Shown piece after piece: positions 12,477 through 24,041 of a stretch of 64,000 bases of DNA (position 1 is the first letter of the stretch; each line of letters starts with the position of its first letter). Where the stretch lies: assembly GCF_020497125.1 (NCBI RefSeq), contig NC_059075.1, positions 60,717,321 through 60,781,320 of the forward strand. The letters are read 5' to 3'. This DNA comes from Mauremys mutica. Taxonomy: Eukaryota > Chordata > Testudines > Geoemydidae. The translations under genes and the position numbers were made by a program. The notes under the pieces are model-generated. The model ran no database searches. It was given only the letters and a program-made list of their open reading frames with translations, and was not told the DNA's origin.

Positions 12477-15400
12477 CTGCAGGAGAAAAATGAGAGAGAA
12501 GATCATTGGACTGAACTCCAACAGTGTGATACTGGTGTGACTCCTTCACACGATGAATACGCTAGCAGCATCTCAGAGTCAGGGCACCATGTCCTCTTCA
12601 TTCCACTTCCACGTCCCTGAAACTCAGCCCTCCAGAATGACAAGAGTCCTTGTCACATTCTGTTTCATTAGTGTCATTACTGTGTGTCCCTCTTTCCCAG
12701 CTGTACACTGCCTTCCCCACAAACCCTGCTAATAGCACCTGTTCCACAGACTAGTTAGAACCAAAACTCCTGGTTCTCTTTCGACTGGTCTCACCTGTCC
12801 AGCTGTGTCCCAGAGCTGGATCCGAACCGGGGCTCCATCTACCAGAACCTGCACTGCAACACAGAGAGAGAAAGGATGAGTACAGACTTGCTGCCTTTGA
12901 GGCAGACAGATGCGCACACACATGCACGTTCCTCTCTCCAACCCTGTTTTGTGTCCCTGGGGAGCTCTTTGAATTAATGCCCTGACTCAGTGTTAAAGTG
13001 ACTCTCAGTTTTATTGCATGTGTCCACCCTGTCTGGCTATCTACCCAGCTCTCACTAAAACACCCAAAGCCCTGCCCTAGTAAGCACTTCAGGAAACCTG
13101 CACCGGTTACCCTGACTGCACTGGGGACAGTCTCTTTGGTTGCTCCGACACCTTGAGGGAATCTTTCCAGGGCATTACTACACAAAGGCCTTTGGTTGGG
13201 CTGGTTTTTTAGTCAAAGAGTGCCCTAGCAATAATTTGACAATCTTCTCCCACATCCCCAAAAGATCAGTTAGGGATACATAGCATCTTGCACTTCAGGG
13301 ACTGACTCCTAGTTTTTTGCACTTTGTGGCTACTTGGGGTATGTCTATAGTGCAATTAGACACCCATGGATGGCCGGTGCCAGCTGACTCAGAGCTTGGG
13401 CTGTGGGCCTGTTCAATTGTGGTGTAGACTTTCGGGCTCAGGCTTCAGTCTAAGCTCTTGGACTCTCCCACCCCACAGAGTCCTAGAGACTGGGCTCCAG
13501 CCCGAGCCTGAACGTCTACACTGCAATTAAACAGCCCCGCAGCCTGAATCCTGTGATCCTGAGTTGGCTAGTGTAGACATATCCTCAGATCACCCTCCCT
13601 GGGACTGGCCTCCTCATCCAGGGCAGGGATTTGGCATTTCAAGAAAAACTTTCTCAGAGATGCTCTCTTAGTATTGCTCCAGCGGTGGAAAGCCAAGAAC
13701 ATAAAACACTATTTTAAAGCAAAGGTGCTTAAAGGAAAAAGAATGTGATTTAGTTCCTCTGGAAGCCCTTTCAGGGCCTATCTGCACTCTGAGGCCTTGC
13801 TGCCACTAGCAAACTCCAATGGGCTCGGGTGTTTTTACCTCTGTGTTGCCTACACTACAGTTGCCACCATTTCTACCATCAGCGGTGAATTATATATGCA
13901 ATTTTTGCACCCACATTATTCCATAATTGCAGGAAGCCTTAACATGGTGTCTTCAGCCCCAGCTGTCTCAGAGTCAGGCCCTGTTTCCCGCCCACGGAAA
14001 TTCAGAGCGAAGTTGTTAGACCTCTGAGCATTTCAGACTCCACAGAGAATGGCTGGAGGAAAGGGTAGGGGCTGTGAATTGCATTAAAGTCTTGACAGAA
14101 TGTGAAAATAGCACTGGTCTGCTGAAGGGAGGGAGACATCCTGTGCTAAGGTGATAATGGTGAGCACTTTACACCAGCTAGAAGTATTTCTGATGTGTCA
14201 TTGGCTCTGGTGGGATGGGGAGAGGAGGGGGTTTTGTTATTTTAAAGAAGCAAACTGAATCTTGTCTTATTCTTCAAGTTATTAGCTGGTGAGTGAAGTG
14301 GCAGAAACAACTGACCTCAGTGTCAATGGGGTCATAAAAGCCCTTGGGGTGAAGAATGATTCTGCTTACAGAGAGAGAGAGAGAGGATGAACTGAAATTA
14401 AGACACCCACACACAAAGAAGGAGGGAGGGAGGCACACAGAGTGCACTGCCTCTCCTGCCAGCATATGTGAAAGCCATTGCTTCCTTGTGGCTGGAAAAC
14501 AGTTGAGCCGTGTTGTTACCATATCTTAGCCCCAGGGGAGGAAGAGTAACCTGTTCCAGATCAAAAGAACTGCTGGGAATCTGAGCCCCGGTCTATGCTT
14601 AACATTTAGATCAACCTAGCTACATAGGTGCCGACTCCGTAGGTGCTCCGGGACTGGATCCAAATTAGATCCAGTTTAGATCCAAATCCAGTTCCAAACC
14701 TACACTTGCCCAAAGCCTGGAGGATCTGGGTTTCCCTTTCAGGCCCATTATAAAGATGGGCCTAAACTGTGCAGTTTGGATCCAGAGAGGAACTTCCTTG
14801 AAGTTCAGGGGTGTTCTGAGGATGGATTCTGGTTCAAGCCAATCTGTACTCTTAAATGGGAAGGGCGGGAATTCCTCCACTTTTGCTATATCCTATAACT
14901 GGCTGGCTCTTCCAGGTAGGCAGAACAGGTGACTACTGAAGTTAACAGCAATATGGTGAAGGCCTGGTTTTCAAAGGTGATGAGCACCTGCCGTTCCCTT
15001 TGACTTCAATGAGAGCTGTGGATGTTCAGACCACCAGTAACTGTTCAGCGTGGAACTGACTGTGGGCTGAGGACAGCCACATCCAAATTGCAGAGGGCAG
15101 CAAGATCCCTTGAGCTAGTGCTGCCTCCTCCTTTCTGGATCATTCCCTAGCGATGGGCCCCTTCAGAAGATGCTGATACACAAAAACAATAACACATAAT
15201 CATTATGAATGATGGTAATCCCCTGTCCTTCTCCCCGACACTGAACATGGTAGTGTTGTGGGAGCAGAATGAGAACAGACAATTACCCGGATGGCTCCTC
15301 AGACCCTTTTCTAAAATTCCCCTGCACCCTGGAACAGCAGAATGTTGTTTGGCTCTTTCCAGTAGCTCTCTGGGGAAAGCTAATGGAGCTCAGCAGTTCT

Positions 15401-18400
15401 CCCATACGTCTTCACAATGATGACTGAACTAGAACAAAAAAACAACTCAGGGCTGAGCACCCCGCAGCCTTGGAGGTATGTGAAACCCAGATCTGGATCC
15501 CAACTGAGCCAATCTTTAGTTTTGAGCTGACCTGCAAAGGAATCACAATTGGTCTGGTGCCCTTTTGTGTTTCTTTACAATGGATAAAGGAAACTTGAAA
15601 TGTTTTTTAAAGGTTTTGTTTCTGCTTGTTTTCTATGATAGAAGTTAGATCTTGAAGCTCAGCCATTGAGAGGGGAATGGATTTTTAGTCAGACTCCTTA
15701 AATTCTTCATTTTTTCTTAATAACTATTCACTGCCAATGCCAATGAGCATTTTGGACGGAGGACATCATACTTAAGAAGTCAGCGTCCCTTCCCTCATCA
15801 GTTAAGGGTCTGGAGAGCTTACAGTACACATTTCTGGTATTTCTAAAGGTAAAAACAAGCAGAATTATTATTTGTTTTTTAACCCTTTCGGCCCATATTT
15901 AGCCATTATAAAGTAGCAAAAAAGGCACACGCCCAATTTAAAAAAAGAAATCTTTTGCAGGTTACCATTAAACATGTCCGAGCCCTATCTCCACTAAGGC
16001 TTGCACTACTGATGAAAAAGCAAGCAATATAGACAAGGGGGTAAGATTTTCCAAAGTGGCTATGGGTATGTCTACATGACGGAGACTATATTGGCATAGC
16101 CCCATAGTGTAGACACAGCCTACAATGGAAGAGGGTTTTACACTGGTGTAGGAACACCACCTCCCTAAACAATGGCAGCTTTATCCAAGGAAGCATTCTT
16201 CCATCTACAGTGGGGTTGGCATAGCTACATCGGTCGGGGGTGTGGATTTTACACACCCTCACCAATGTAGCTATGTTGACCTACCTTTGAATGTACACCA
16301 GGCCAAAGTGACTTAGGGGCCCCAATATCAAAAGTGAACTAGTTACTCAGGAGCCTAAGCCTTATTCAGAGTCACTGGGAGTTAGGCTCCTTAATGCCAT
16401 AGTCCCTTTTGAAAATGGGATTTAGGCACTTTTGAAAATGTTACCCAAGACCTATGAGAAAAGGAAGGAAATTTTCTTAGCCCCGTAACACAGACAGGCT
16501 GGGCTTGTAGCTGGAGAGCTGAATGTGTGAAGCTACAGCATTAGTAAAGTGACAGCTCAAAGTCCAGGAGAAGGCAAGAGTTAGTGGGGTGTTAACATAT
16601 CACCAGAATGTTATTTACTCTCCTGTCCCTCCAGGAGCCATGAAGGGATAAGCAGAGCTATCTCCAGACAGCAAACACCCATATCTTTTAATATGCAAAG
16701 CAAACCTTTAGCAGACAGTGTTTACTTATGTGCTCTTTAATTATGTTAATTATTCATTTTTTTTCATTGGGGGATAAACCCCAGGTTTCAGTCTCCTTTC
16801 CCCAGAGCCAGGGCAAGAAATCAGAGGAGACTGATTTCCACACAGCTGTCTCTTGCCCTGTATCTCTGCCCTAACCGGCTACACAACCAGAGCAATAAAA
16901 TTCAAAGCTTTACACAAAGATGGATGTCTCCCTCTCCCTGTATCTGTCATCACAAAAGGGACAGAACCAGGCTATGAATTTCAAAGCGTTTCCACAGAGC
17001 TGTCTTTCCCCCAGTATTTTAATCTTAAATAGGTACATAACCAGGGCAATAAAACCCTTAGGAACCCATACGGTGACCTCTCTCCCTGCATCCCAATCCT
17101 AACCAGTGACACACGCACAGCAAGAACACCAGTGAAGGTACATCTACACCGCTGGTGTACACCATGGGGATACACAGAGGTCTTCCAGGGGTACATCAGC
17201 TCATCTAGACCTTTGTCTAGTTTTACAACAGGCTACATAAAAAGCACTAGTGAAGTCAGTACAAACTAACATTTCATACAGACAATGACTTGTTTATACT
17301 GCTCTATATACCATAAACTGAAATGTAAGTACACTATTTATATTCCAGTTGATTTATAATTACATGATAAAATGAGAAAGTGAGCAATTTTTCAGTAATG
17401 TGCTGTGACATTTTTATGTCTGATTTTGTAAGCAAGTAGTTTTTAAGTGGGTGAAACTTGGGGTACGCCAAACAAATCAGATTCCTGAAAGGGGTACAGT
17501 AGTCTGGAAAGGTTGAGAGCCGCTGATCTACACAGCAAGTCTCAGAGCTCAGGTCTACAGACTCAGGTTTGCAGGTTTCATGCTGCCATGCTAAAAACAG
17601 TTGTGTAGACATTCTGGCTGGAAAGATTCTGAATTCCACCCCCACTCTGTAGGCTTCAGAGCCCATGTTGCAACATCTACACAGCTGGGGCAGCTGATTT
17701 TAACACAATAATAAGCCTGAGTGTGTAGACTCCGGCACTGAGATTCTCTGCTGTGAGCTGTGTAGTCATACCCTGACAGTGCCACACAGCTGTCCCTTTC
17801 CCTGGATCCCTATCCTGACCAGGGTTACAATCTTTGGGGCAGAGTCTTGTCTAATTATATGTCCATGAAGCTCTCAGATACTGCAGTGATGGGAGGCAGT
17901 ATAAAACCTTTCCATAGAAAGATCAAGGAAGAAATCCTGACCCTATTGAAGTCAAGGGGAGTTTTGCCACTGATGTCAGAGAGTTCAGGATTTAACCCAG
18001 AGTTTAGCACAGTTATGGGTAATACGTAATATGTTCATCAATAATAACCCCCCTGAGAGTTCCATACAGCTCTCCCCCTTTTTCCTGAGGGGAGATGCAG
18101 GCAAGGCAATGAACCCCTAGCTAAGTCTCTTTGCAATGTTTCAGGCCTGAAGGAACAGACTCAAGCAGAAAAAAACTTCTTTTCTACAGTTTTGCACAGG
18201 CTCTAGCCAAGAACGAGAGTTGCCTCCCTCATTGTGTGTGAGAGGCAAAACCGGTTTCCCTTTACAGCCTCCTGTGCAAAGCTTACGCTCAAGCCTTGTC
18301 TACACATGGGGAGCTTTAAAAAAAAAAGTCCAATCAGTTCAGCTCCTGCAATGGTTAACTGTGGGAACTGATGGCTGCTGCTGAGGTTTTAAGCACTATG

Positions 18401-18865
18401 TTGACTCCATTGGCTTCCAACAGGGATTGATAACATGGTGCTTAAAATGTTGATTGTAGCTGGTAGCCCCTCTATACTAGGACTCCCACCATTGCTACCA
18501 CTGGAGCGGTGGAATTGCACGCTTTGGAAAGATGTGTCTGAAAAATCCTAGTGTTGACAAAGACATTGTGACAGTGGAAAAAAAGGAAGAACGTCAACCC
18601 CAGAAGGCAGTAGCAAGCTGCTGTCAGGCAGGATTCCCCAATAGGCACTTAACTTCCATTCCTCCTTACCTGAGAAGGTGTCCAGGGCAGTGGGCTGGTA
18701 CTCATCAGGGTATCCATTTGTTGTGTAGCTAATGACCAGGCTGGTCTTGCCCACAGCCCCATCACCTACCAGGACACATTTGATGCCCAGCTGTGGGCCA
18801 CTGCCCCTTGGGGTGCTGTTTCTTCGCAGAGCAGGTGAATAATCCAGCAGCTCCTGGGGGGGCAT
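12036..18865 (-). CDS. RHOV: RHOV, atypical Rho-family GTPase (3 coding exons)
   Basis: Coding exons on the minus strand are 18865-18670, 12853-12795 and 12476-12036. They join in frame (196+59+441 nt) into 231 codons plus stop; human RHOV is 236. All four introns ends are GT/AG. Visible GTPase motifs are the P-loop GDGAVGKT (residues 34-41), the switch I region with PTALD (58-62), DTAGQ (81-85), TQAD (139-142) and ECSAL (180-184). The C-terminus is [10 protein letters not shown], with no CAAX box. In this family (RHOU/RHOV) the CFV end is palmitoylated rather than prenylated, and the protein sits on plasma and endosomal membranes, is largely GTP-bound and binds PAK-type effectors; that is family knowledge. 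The N-terminal extension is 27 residues and less proline-rich than I recall for mammals. The start ATG has G at -3. The gene is divergent from VPS18. Confidence 0.95.
12795..12853 (-). CDS. RHOV: RHOV coding exon 2
   Basis: A 59-nt exon encoding residues 66-85, from VQVLVDG to the DTAGQ nucleotide-binding motif. The acceptor is a pyrimidine tract ending TTGCAG; the donor is GTGAGA. The one base from exon 1 plus 59 gives exactly 20 codons, which confirms the junctions. Confidence 0.94.
13336..13584. mobile_element. MITE in RHOV intron 1
   Basis: Ends GGTATGTCTATAGTGCAATT and TAGTGTAGACATATCC. An inner inverted pair involves CTACACTGCAATTAAACAG. A related copy lies at 45907-46120 in VPS18 intron 4. 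Confidence 0.65.
16064..16304. mobile_element. MITE in RHOV intron 1
   Basis: Starts GGGTATGTCTACATGAC and ends AATGTACACCAGGCC, imperfect inverted repeats. The interior TAGCTACATCGGTCGGGG is typical of the group. Confidence 0.6.
17134..17775. mobile_element. MITE interrupted by a hAT element, RHOV intron 1
   Basis: The outer ends GAAGGTACATCTACAC and AGCTGTGTAGTCATACCC are inverted repeats only when the inner insertion (17150-17525) and one copy of its duplication are removed. The MITE is therefore older than the insertion. Confidence 0.65.
17150..17525. mobile_element. Nested hAT-like element, 376 bp
   Basis: Flanked by the perfect 8-bp duplication ATCTACAC (17142-17149 and 17526-17533). 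The ends are CGCTGGTGTACACCATGG and GGTTGAGAGCCGCTG. The AT-rich interior resembles a known reptilian hAT MITE. Confidence 0.8.
18670..18865 (-). CDS. RHOV: RHOV coding exon 1
   Basis: Encodes residues 1-65 plus the first base of codon 66 (phase 1). It contains the short N-terminal extension, the complete P-loop and switch I. The donor reads GTAAGG on the minus strand at 18669-18664. Without splicing, the frame runs on into unrelated residues. Confidence 0.95.
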
Positions 18866-19657
18866 GTCTTGAACAGGAAAAAGGGGAGCAGCTCTGCTCC
18901 CCCTTCTAAAAAAAAAGTCTGGTGGATGGGGGTGGGGGAAGCTGCAAATCTCTGTTTAAAACAAAAACAAAACCAGCAAAAAACTAAAAAAAGCCCTCGG
19001 CAGCAGCCCCAGGAAAGTGTCAGTGGGTAAAGCAAGGCAGAAAATGAGTGTGGCTCAGCCACTATAGCCCACACACGGTGGCAGCTCCTTTGCCTCTGGA
19101 ACTACATCCCTTGGAGTGTCTTGGAGCTGGCAGGGCAGCAGCTGCAGTGAGCTCTGTGCACTGGGCTGTGGATCCCACCTTCTCTCGGTCTCGCCAAGCT
19201 ACTATTGCTTAACTTAGTTCTACACCTGTAGTGGTTTAAAAAAAGCCTGCTTTGCATAGTCCAACCTCCTGCCTTTGTAACCTGACTCTGCTTCATGGGC
19301 GTCAGCAAACTCAATCCACCAGCCTCCTTGCTTGCCTTCGACATTTTCTTCTCTCTTGCTTACAGTTTCAGTGACTTTAGTGTTGGTGAAAGGTGGTGGC
19401 TTGACAGCCCTGCAGGGTGAAGTCCTCTATGCTCAGAACAGGTACAGCAGAAGCAGTGTCAATGCAAGTTTTCCACATTGCCTTCCCAAAGTGCCTTTAC
19501 CCTGTTCTGAAGGGGAATGAGAGGGGATTTCAGTCTCCAGCCCCAGAATCTTTCCTTCTGCACAAGCAAGGATGCCTATTAGTACAAAATGCAGTGGGGC
19601 TTTGTGATGTGGACACCTGTTCATTAGGAAATGAATGGAGACCAACAAACACATATT
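18866..19657. other. RHOV upstream region
   Basis: Presumed RHOV 5' UTR and promoter. Not strongly GC-rich, and no TATA box or clear CpG island. A small inverted repeat GGGGAGCAG/CTGCTCCCC lies at about 18884-18904. Transcription start unknown. Confidence 0.35.
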
Positions 19658-19918
19658 AGGGCTTGTCTACACGTTCAGAGCTGCAGAGGCACAGCTGCAC
19701 CACTGTAGCACTTTAATGAAGACACTCCTACGCTGACGAGAGAGCTTCTCCCGTTGGTTTAGTTAATCCACCTCCATGAGAGGTGGTAGCTATGTCAATG
19801 GGAGAAACTCTCCCATCACCATTGTGCTGTCTACACAAGGGGTTAGGTCGGTATAAGTGCGTCATCCCCCTGAGTGACATACTTCTATCGATGTAAGTTT
19901 ATAGTGTAGACCTGGCCT
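19658..19918. mobile_element. MITE upstream of RHOV
   Basis: Ends AGGGCTTGTCTACACG and TAGTGTAGACCTGGCCT are inverted repeats. No convincing target duplication. Confidence 0.6.
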
Positions 19919-20034
19919 CACAAAGGCCACCGAAGAGCCATCAGATGGCACTGACTTTCAAACACTACCAATCTGACCTGGATTCCAGCCAGCATCCTCC
20001 AGGGGAAAGGCTCTGTGGTGCATTATCAATTCCC

Positions 20035-20170
20035 TAATGATGATTATTATTATTGATGCTTATTATTTATTATATGCATTACTGCAGCTCCTAGGAGCCC
20101 CAGTCGTGGACCAGGATCCCATTGAGCTAGGTACTGCACAAACACAGAACAAAAAAAGGTCCCTGCTTAT
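20035..20170 (+). repeat. SINE-like interspersed repeat
   Basis: CTAGGAGCCCCAGTCGTGG, GATCCCATTGAGCTAGG and a following ACAAACACAGAACAAAA belong to a family also present at 56105-56235 and, antisense, at 42150-42270. Family name uncertain. Confidence 0.5.
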
Positions 20171-20354
20171 CCCTCCAAACTATCTTTTCTTCAAAAGAAA
20201 CAGTGATAACGTACTTCTAAGCCCAATGCCAGTGGCCCCAGCAGGGAGAGTCTGTGATTGTTGAAAAAGATTCCCATAGAGGTACAGGAGCTGCAACCTT
20301 GGACAATACTGCATGGCAACATAGAAAACAAATGAAAGACAGAGAGCCTGCCAC

Positions 20355-21235
20355 CAGGGGCGGCTTCAGGCCCCAGCATGCCAAGCGCGTGCTTGGGGCG
20401 GCAAGCCGCAGGGTGCGCTCTGCCGGTCGCCGTGAGGGCGGCAGGCAGGCTGCCTTCAGCGGCTTGCCTGCGGAGGGTCCGCTGGTCCCGCGGGTTCGGC
20501 GGACCTCCCGCAGGCATGCCTGTGGAGCCTGCACATGAAAATTGTTTCATGTGCTCCTGTGGAGCCTGCGGGAGGTTCGCCGAAGCCACGGGACCAGGGC
20601 CAGTGCAAGGATGTTTCGCGCCCTAGGCGAAACTTCCACCTAGCACCCCCCGCACCCCCACCCTGAGTGTCCCCCTCAACAGCAGATCCCCCCCTCCGCC
20701 CTGAGGCGCACCCCCTTGCGGCAGCTCCACCCTGAGGCACCCCCCCGCCCCAGCTCTCCCCTGCTCCGCGCACGAGCACCCTAAGCATGCTGTCGCTGCT
20801 TCACTTCTCCCGCCTCCCAGGCTTGCGACGCCTAAGCTGATTGGCACCACAAGCCTGGGAGGCGGGAGAAGTGAAGCAGTTCACCCCTGCCCCCGGCGTG
20901 CTCGGGGAGGAGGCGGGGCAGGGGTGAGCTGGGGCGGGGAGCTCCCCTCCGTGCTGCCCCCTCCTTACTTGCTGCAGGCGGCCCTCCCTATGTTCCCCTG
21001 CCCCAGCTCCCTCCGCCTAAATGCCGGTGGTGACTGGGGCGACCGAAGATCCGGCCGCCGTGGTCGCTGCCGAAGAAAATGGTGCCCCCCAAATCCCAGT
21101 GCCCTAGGTGACCGCCTAGGTCGCCTAAATGGTTGCACCAGCCCTGCGCGGGACCAGCGGACCCTCCTCAGGCAAGCCATCGAAGCCAGCCTGCCTGCCG
21201 TGCTTGGGGCGGCAAAATGCCTAGAGCCGCCCCTG
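20355..21235. mobile_element. hAT-like element containing a second element
   Basis: Starts CAGGGGCGGCTTCAGG and ends CTAGAGCCGCCCCTG. It is flanked by the perfect 8-bp duplication CCTGCCAC (20347-20354 and 21236-21243). Interrupted by the element at 20595-21146. Same family as 63185-63485 and the remnant at 31631-31860. Confidence 0.85.
20595..21146. mobile_element. Nested hAT-like element, 552 bp
   Basis: Ends CAGGGCCAGTGCAAGG and GGTTGCACCAGCCCTG. The 8-bp flanks CACGGGAC (20587-20594) and CGCGGGAC (21147-21154) differ by one CpG-type transition. The interior contains a perfect 30-bp inverted repeat (20796-20825 against 20850-20879). Confidence 0.8.
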
Positions 21236-21690
21236 CCTGCCACATGTCTCACTGGGTAACTTTATATGCTTAGAACCAACCGAGCCCAGCTTGTTTAACA
21301 CAAGTGAAACTGTTGCTACATTCTGGCAAAAGCAGTGAAACATTTTTATAGCTCTATGGACATACATGGGGCTTTCCAATCTGGTCTCCCATTTTTGCAT
21401 TTTTTATTCCTTTCCAGTGGTGCTCGCAATGTGCTAAGCACTTTATAAATAGAGCAGAGATTGTGTCTTCTTTTCTGAAGAGCTCCCAATCTAAAAAAAG
21501 ACAACTAAACAAAGAGAGGGGAGGAGACTCAGCGGCAAAATTGCTGGTATCTTAACAGCACTGGCCCTCTCGCTGTTACACCACCAGTGGAGAGGAACCA
21601 GTTATAGGGATGGTGAGAAATTTTGAGGGGAAAAGGCCAATGCAGACAAAGATTGCACCATCAGCCTTGGATATGGGGTTAAGTCCTGAT

Positions 21691-21747
21691 GTGGGAGTTG
21701 AACCGACAGCCTGCTAGGTTAGAAGTCCAAGTGCTACCAGCTAAGAC
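21691..21747 (-). pseudogene. tRNA-Arg(TCT)-like fragment, probably SINE-derived
   Basis: On the minus strand there is an A-box-like TAGCTGGTAGC (21743-21733), TTGGACTTCTAA with TCT in the anticodon position (21723-21721), and a B-box-like GGTTCAACTCC (21704-21694). A complete acceptor stem was not found, so this is not called a functional tRNA gene. Confidence 0.4.
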
Positions 21748-24041
21748 CTGGCCTACATCTACAACTTAAATCAACCAAGTGACATCATTCTCATCTACAA
21801 AAAATGTCACCCTGGGCCTATGCAATGTAGTTAGGTTGACCTAACTCCCACCATATACGCAGCTAGGTGAACAGAAGAATTCTTCTGTCAACTTAACTAC
21901 CACTGCTTGAAGGGATGGATTTACTACAGCGATGGAAAAATCCATAGGCATTTCCAGGTTTGGAAAGTACCCAAAAGCCTTTGCTCCCAGGAACAACATT
22001 GGGCAGTATGGCCATCTCTAACCTCACATTTTTCTTAAAATCTCCCACCATTGCATTCTCACCAGAACAGCTCTGTTCATTGCAATGGTAGCTAGTATAG
22101 TTAAGTTGCTGCCAGTGTTTTAACCACTGTGTCGTCTAGACCTGCTCTGAGCCAGGTTAGACGATATGATGATTAAAATGGCAGTGGTTGGTCTACATTA
22201 TAGTCCCTGTATTTGTTCTGCTGAGGGGAGATTTTAAGAGAAGGTTCGTCCAAACACAGGCTATGGGTCAGCTACTTCAGGAGCCCCAGAATGCAATGGT
22301 ACAGTCAATACTCTAAGGTGTGCTCTGTGTGGCTCCTCCTAATGCTGCTTTGAGAAACAGTACTGCTGTGTACATGCACCAAGACATAGCAAGGAGAGGC
22401 AATGCAACAAATTGTTTCATGTGCTCAAAGTCCCTGCAGTGGTTTCTTAGCACACATTTGAAATATGAGATAACACTATGGGAGCTGTTCAGCTCTGAAA
22501 GATTTGGTGCGGCTTCCCAGAAAGAGGAAGAAGTTGAATGCAAATCAGAGGGAGTGTGAATTTCTCAGGGTTAGCAAAAGTGACAACAGCAGCAGAAGGA
22601 GGAGATGAAAAGGACCTGTCAGACTTTGTTTCCCATTTGTTGTTTACCCATGAGTGGGTCTCCTATAGGAAGATGAATTGTCTCACTGGGAGTATAGAAA
22701 ATCCCCTCTCCTAAAATCTTATATTTCTCAAAAAGAACAGGAGTACTTGTGGCACCTTAGAGACTAACAAATTTATTTCAGCATGAGATTTTTTGTTAGT
22801 CTCTAAGGTGCCACAAATACTCCTGTTCTTTTTGCGGATACAGACTAACACGGCTGCTACTCTGAAACCTGTCTTATATTTCTGTGTGTGTCGGCACTTC
22901 CCTTCTTTGTAGACAGATTTCTGACAACAGTTGACTGAGGACACACTCACCTCCATGGGGTGAGATGCCCTGATTCTCCTGTTTAAATTATTTTTAAACT
23001 ACCTTTACCAAGCAAATAATGTGTGGGAAAGAAACAGGGCAGCTCCCACAGGTTTCTTCCTCATGTCTCATCTGGTTCCGAACATATAGGTACAGCTCTG
23101 CAATGGAGAGAGGATTCATACAATAGCACTAACTTGCCATTAATTAAGAGTTTGTTTTGATAATGAAAGTACATCCCAGTTCACAAGAGATACTGGATTG
23201 ATAGCCATGGAGATTTATGTGCTCTTTCAAAACAACAGGTATGCCATGGCAGCTGCAGTGCAAGCGGTCTCTTTAACATGCTTCATTCCTAGCCTGCAAA
23301 AATAATGTCTTTGGGGGTGGGGGTGGGGAGTAACTTGGCCACAAGGGCTATTCTTGGCCTCTCTCCTAAGAATGCTTATTAGTACCAACTGCAATGTGTG
23401 TGGGTTTTTTGTGTGACGTGGACACCTGTCCATTAGGAACTGAACTGAGATGACCAAACACATTTCAGATAGACTACATATAGTAACAGCATCAGTCATT
23501 ACTAGCTTGGGCTGGTCTACTAAGTGCAGTTTCAGATTAACATAAAATTGTTGCATTAAAGTAAGTACAGGTTTATAATGAAATTTCGACTTACACATTT
23601 GAGTAGTGAATAGTTCTGAAGGGTGCCAAGCAAACTGATACATAGAGGCATATTATCCTATTATTAACAAAAACATATTATTAATTAGGAGAAAAACACT
23701 GGTTTTAGCCTCAGATTCTAATTATTGTAGCCAGCTTTACAGGTGGAGCTGTCCATCTAAAGACAAAGTCTAAGGACAAAGGGGCATCTTTACAATATTT
23801 GGAATCTGTTATGACAAGGTCCTATATAGAAACCATTAGGGTAGTCTATATGGCAGCTGGAAGCGTGCTTCCCAGCCTGGTAGACAAATGCACTAGCTCT
23901 GCTCCAGCTAGCAGGCTGAAAATAGCAGTGTAGCCACTCAAGGAGTCAGGTGGACTTGTACTCATGCAGCTAGCCTATGCTGCCACCCATGATGCAACAG
24001 TCACACTGCAATTTTTAACATTGTCTCGACCAGAGTTAATT
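21748..24041. other. Gene-free stretch between RHOV and VPS18
   Basis: Apart from the fold-back at 22729-22871, this holds a partial MITE (about 21746-21945, start GACCTGGCCTACATCTAC) and otherwise nothing recognised. Confidence 0.4.
22729..22871. mobile_element. Minimal fold-back Penelope-like insertion
   Basis: A 143-bp insertion flanked by the 12-bp direct repeat TCTTATATTTCT (22717-22728 and 22872-22883). Arms 22730-22771 and 22792-22833 (42 bp) pair with one mismatch across a 20-bp spacer. The arm sequence (ACAGGAGTACTTGTGGCACC) is that of the VPS18 intron 4 element. The tail on the right reads CGGATACAGACTAACACGG. Confidence 0.83.

Larger units (their letters stand above)
12854..18669 (-). 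other. RHOV intron 1, with MITE insertions
   Basis: A 5.8-kb intron in which no other exon was recognised. It carries three short inverted-repeat elements whose ends resemble GGTATGTCTACAC, listed separately, and a related remnant near 18290-18490. The rest, including the AT-rich stretch 15500-16050, shows nothing I can name. Intron 2 (12477-12794) is only 318 bp and appears repeat-free. Confidence 0.8.
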
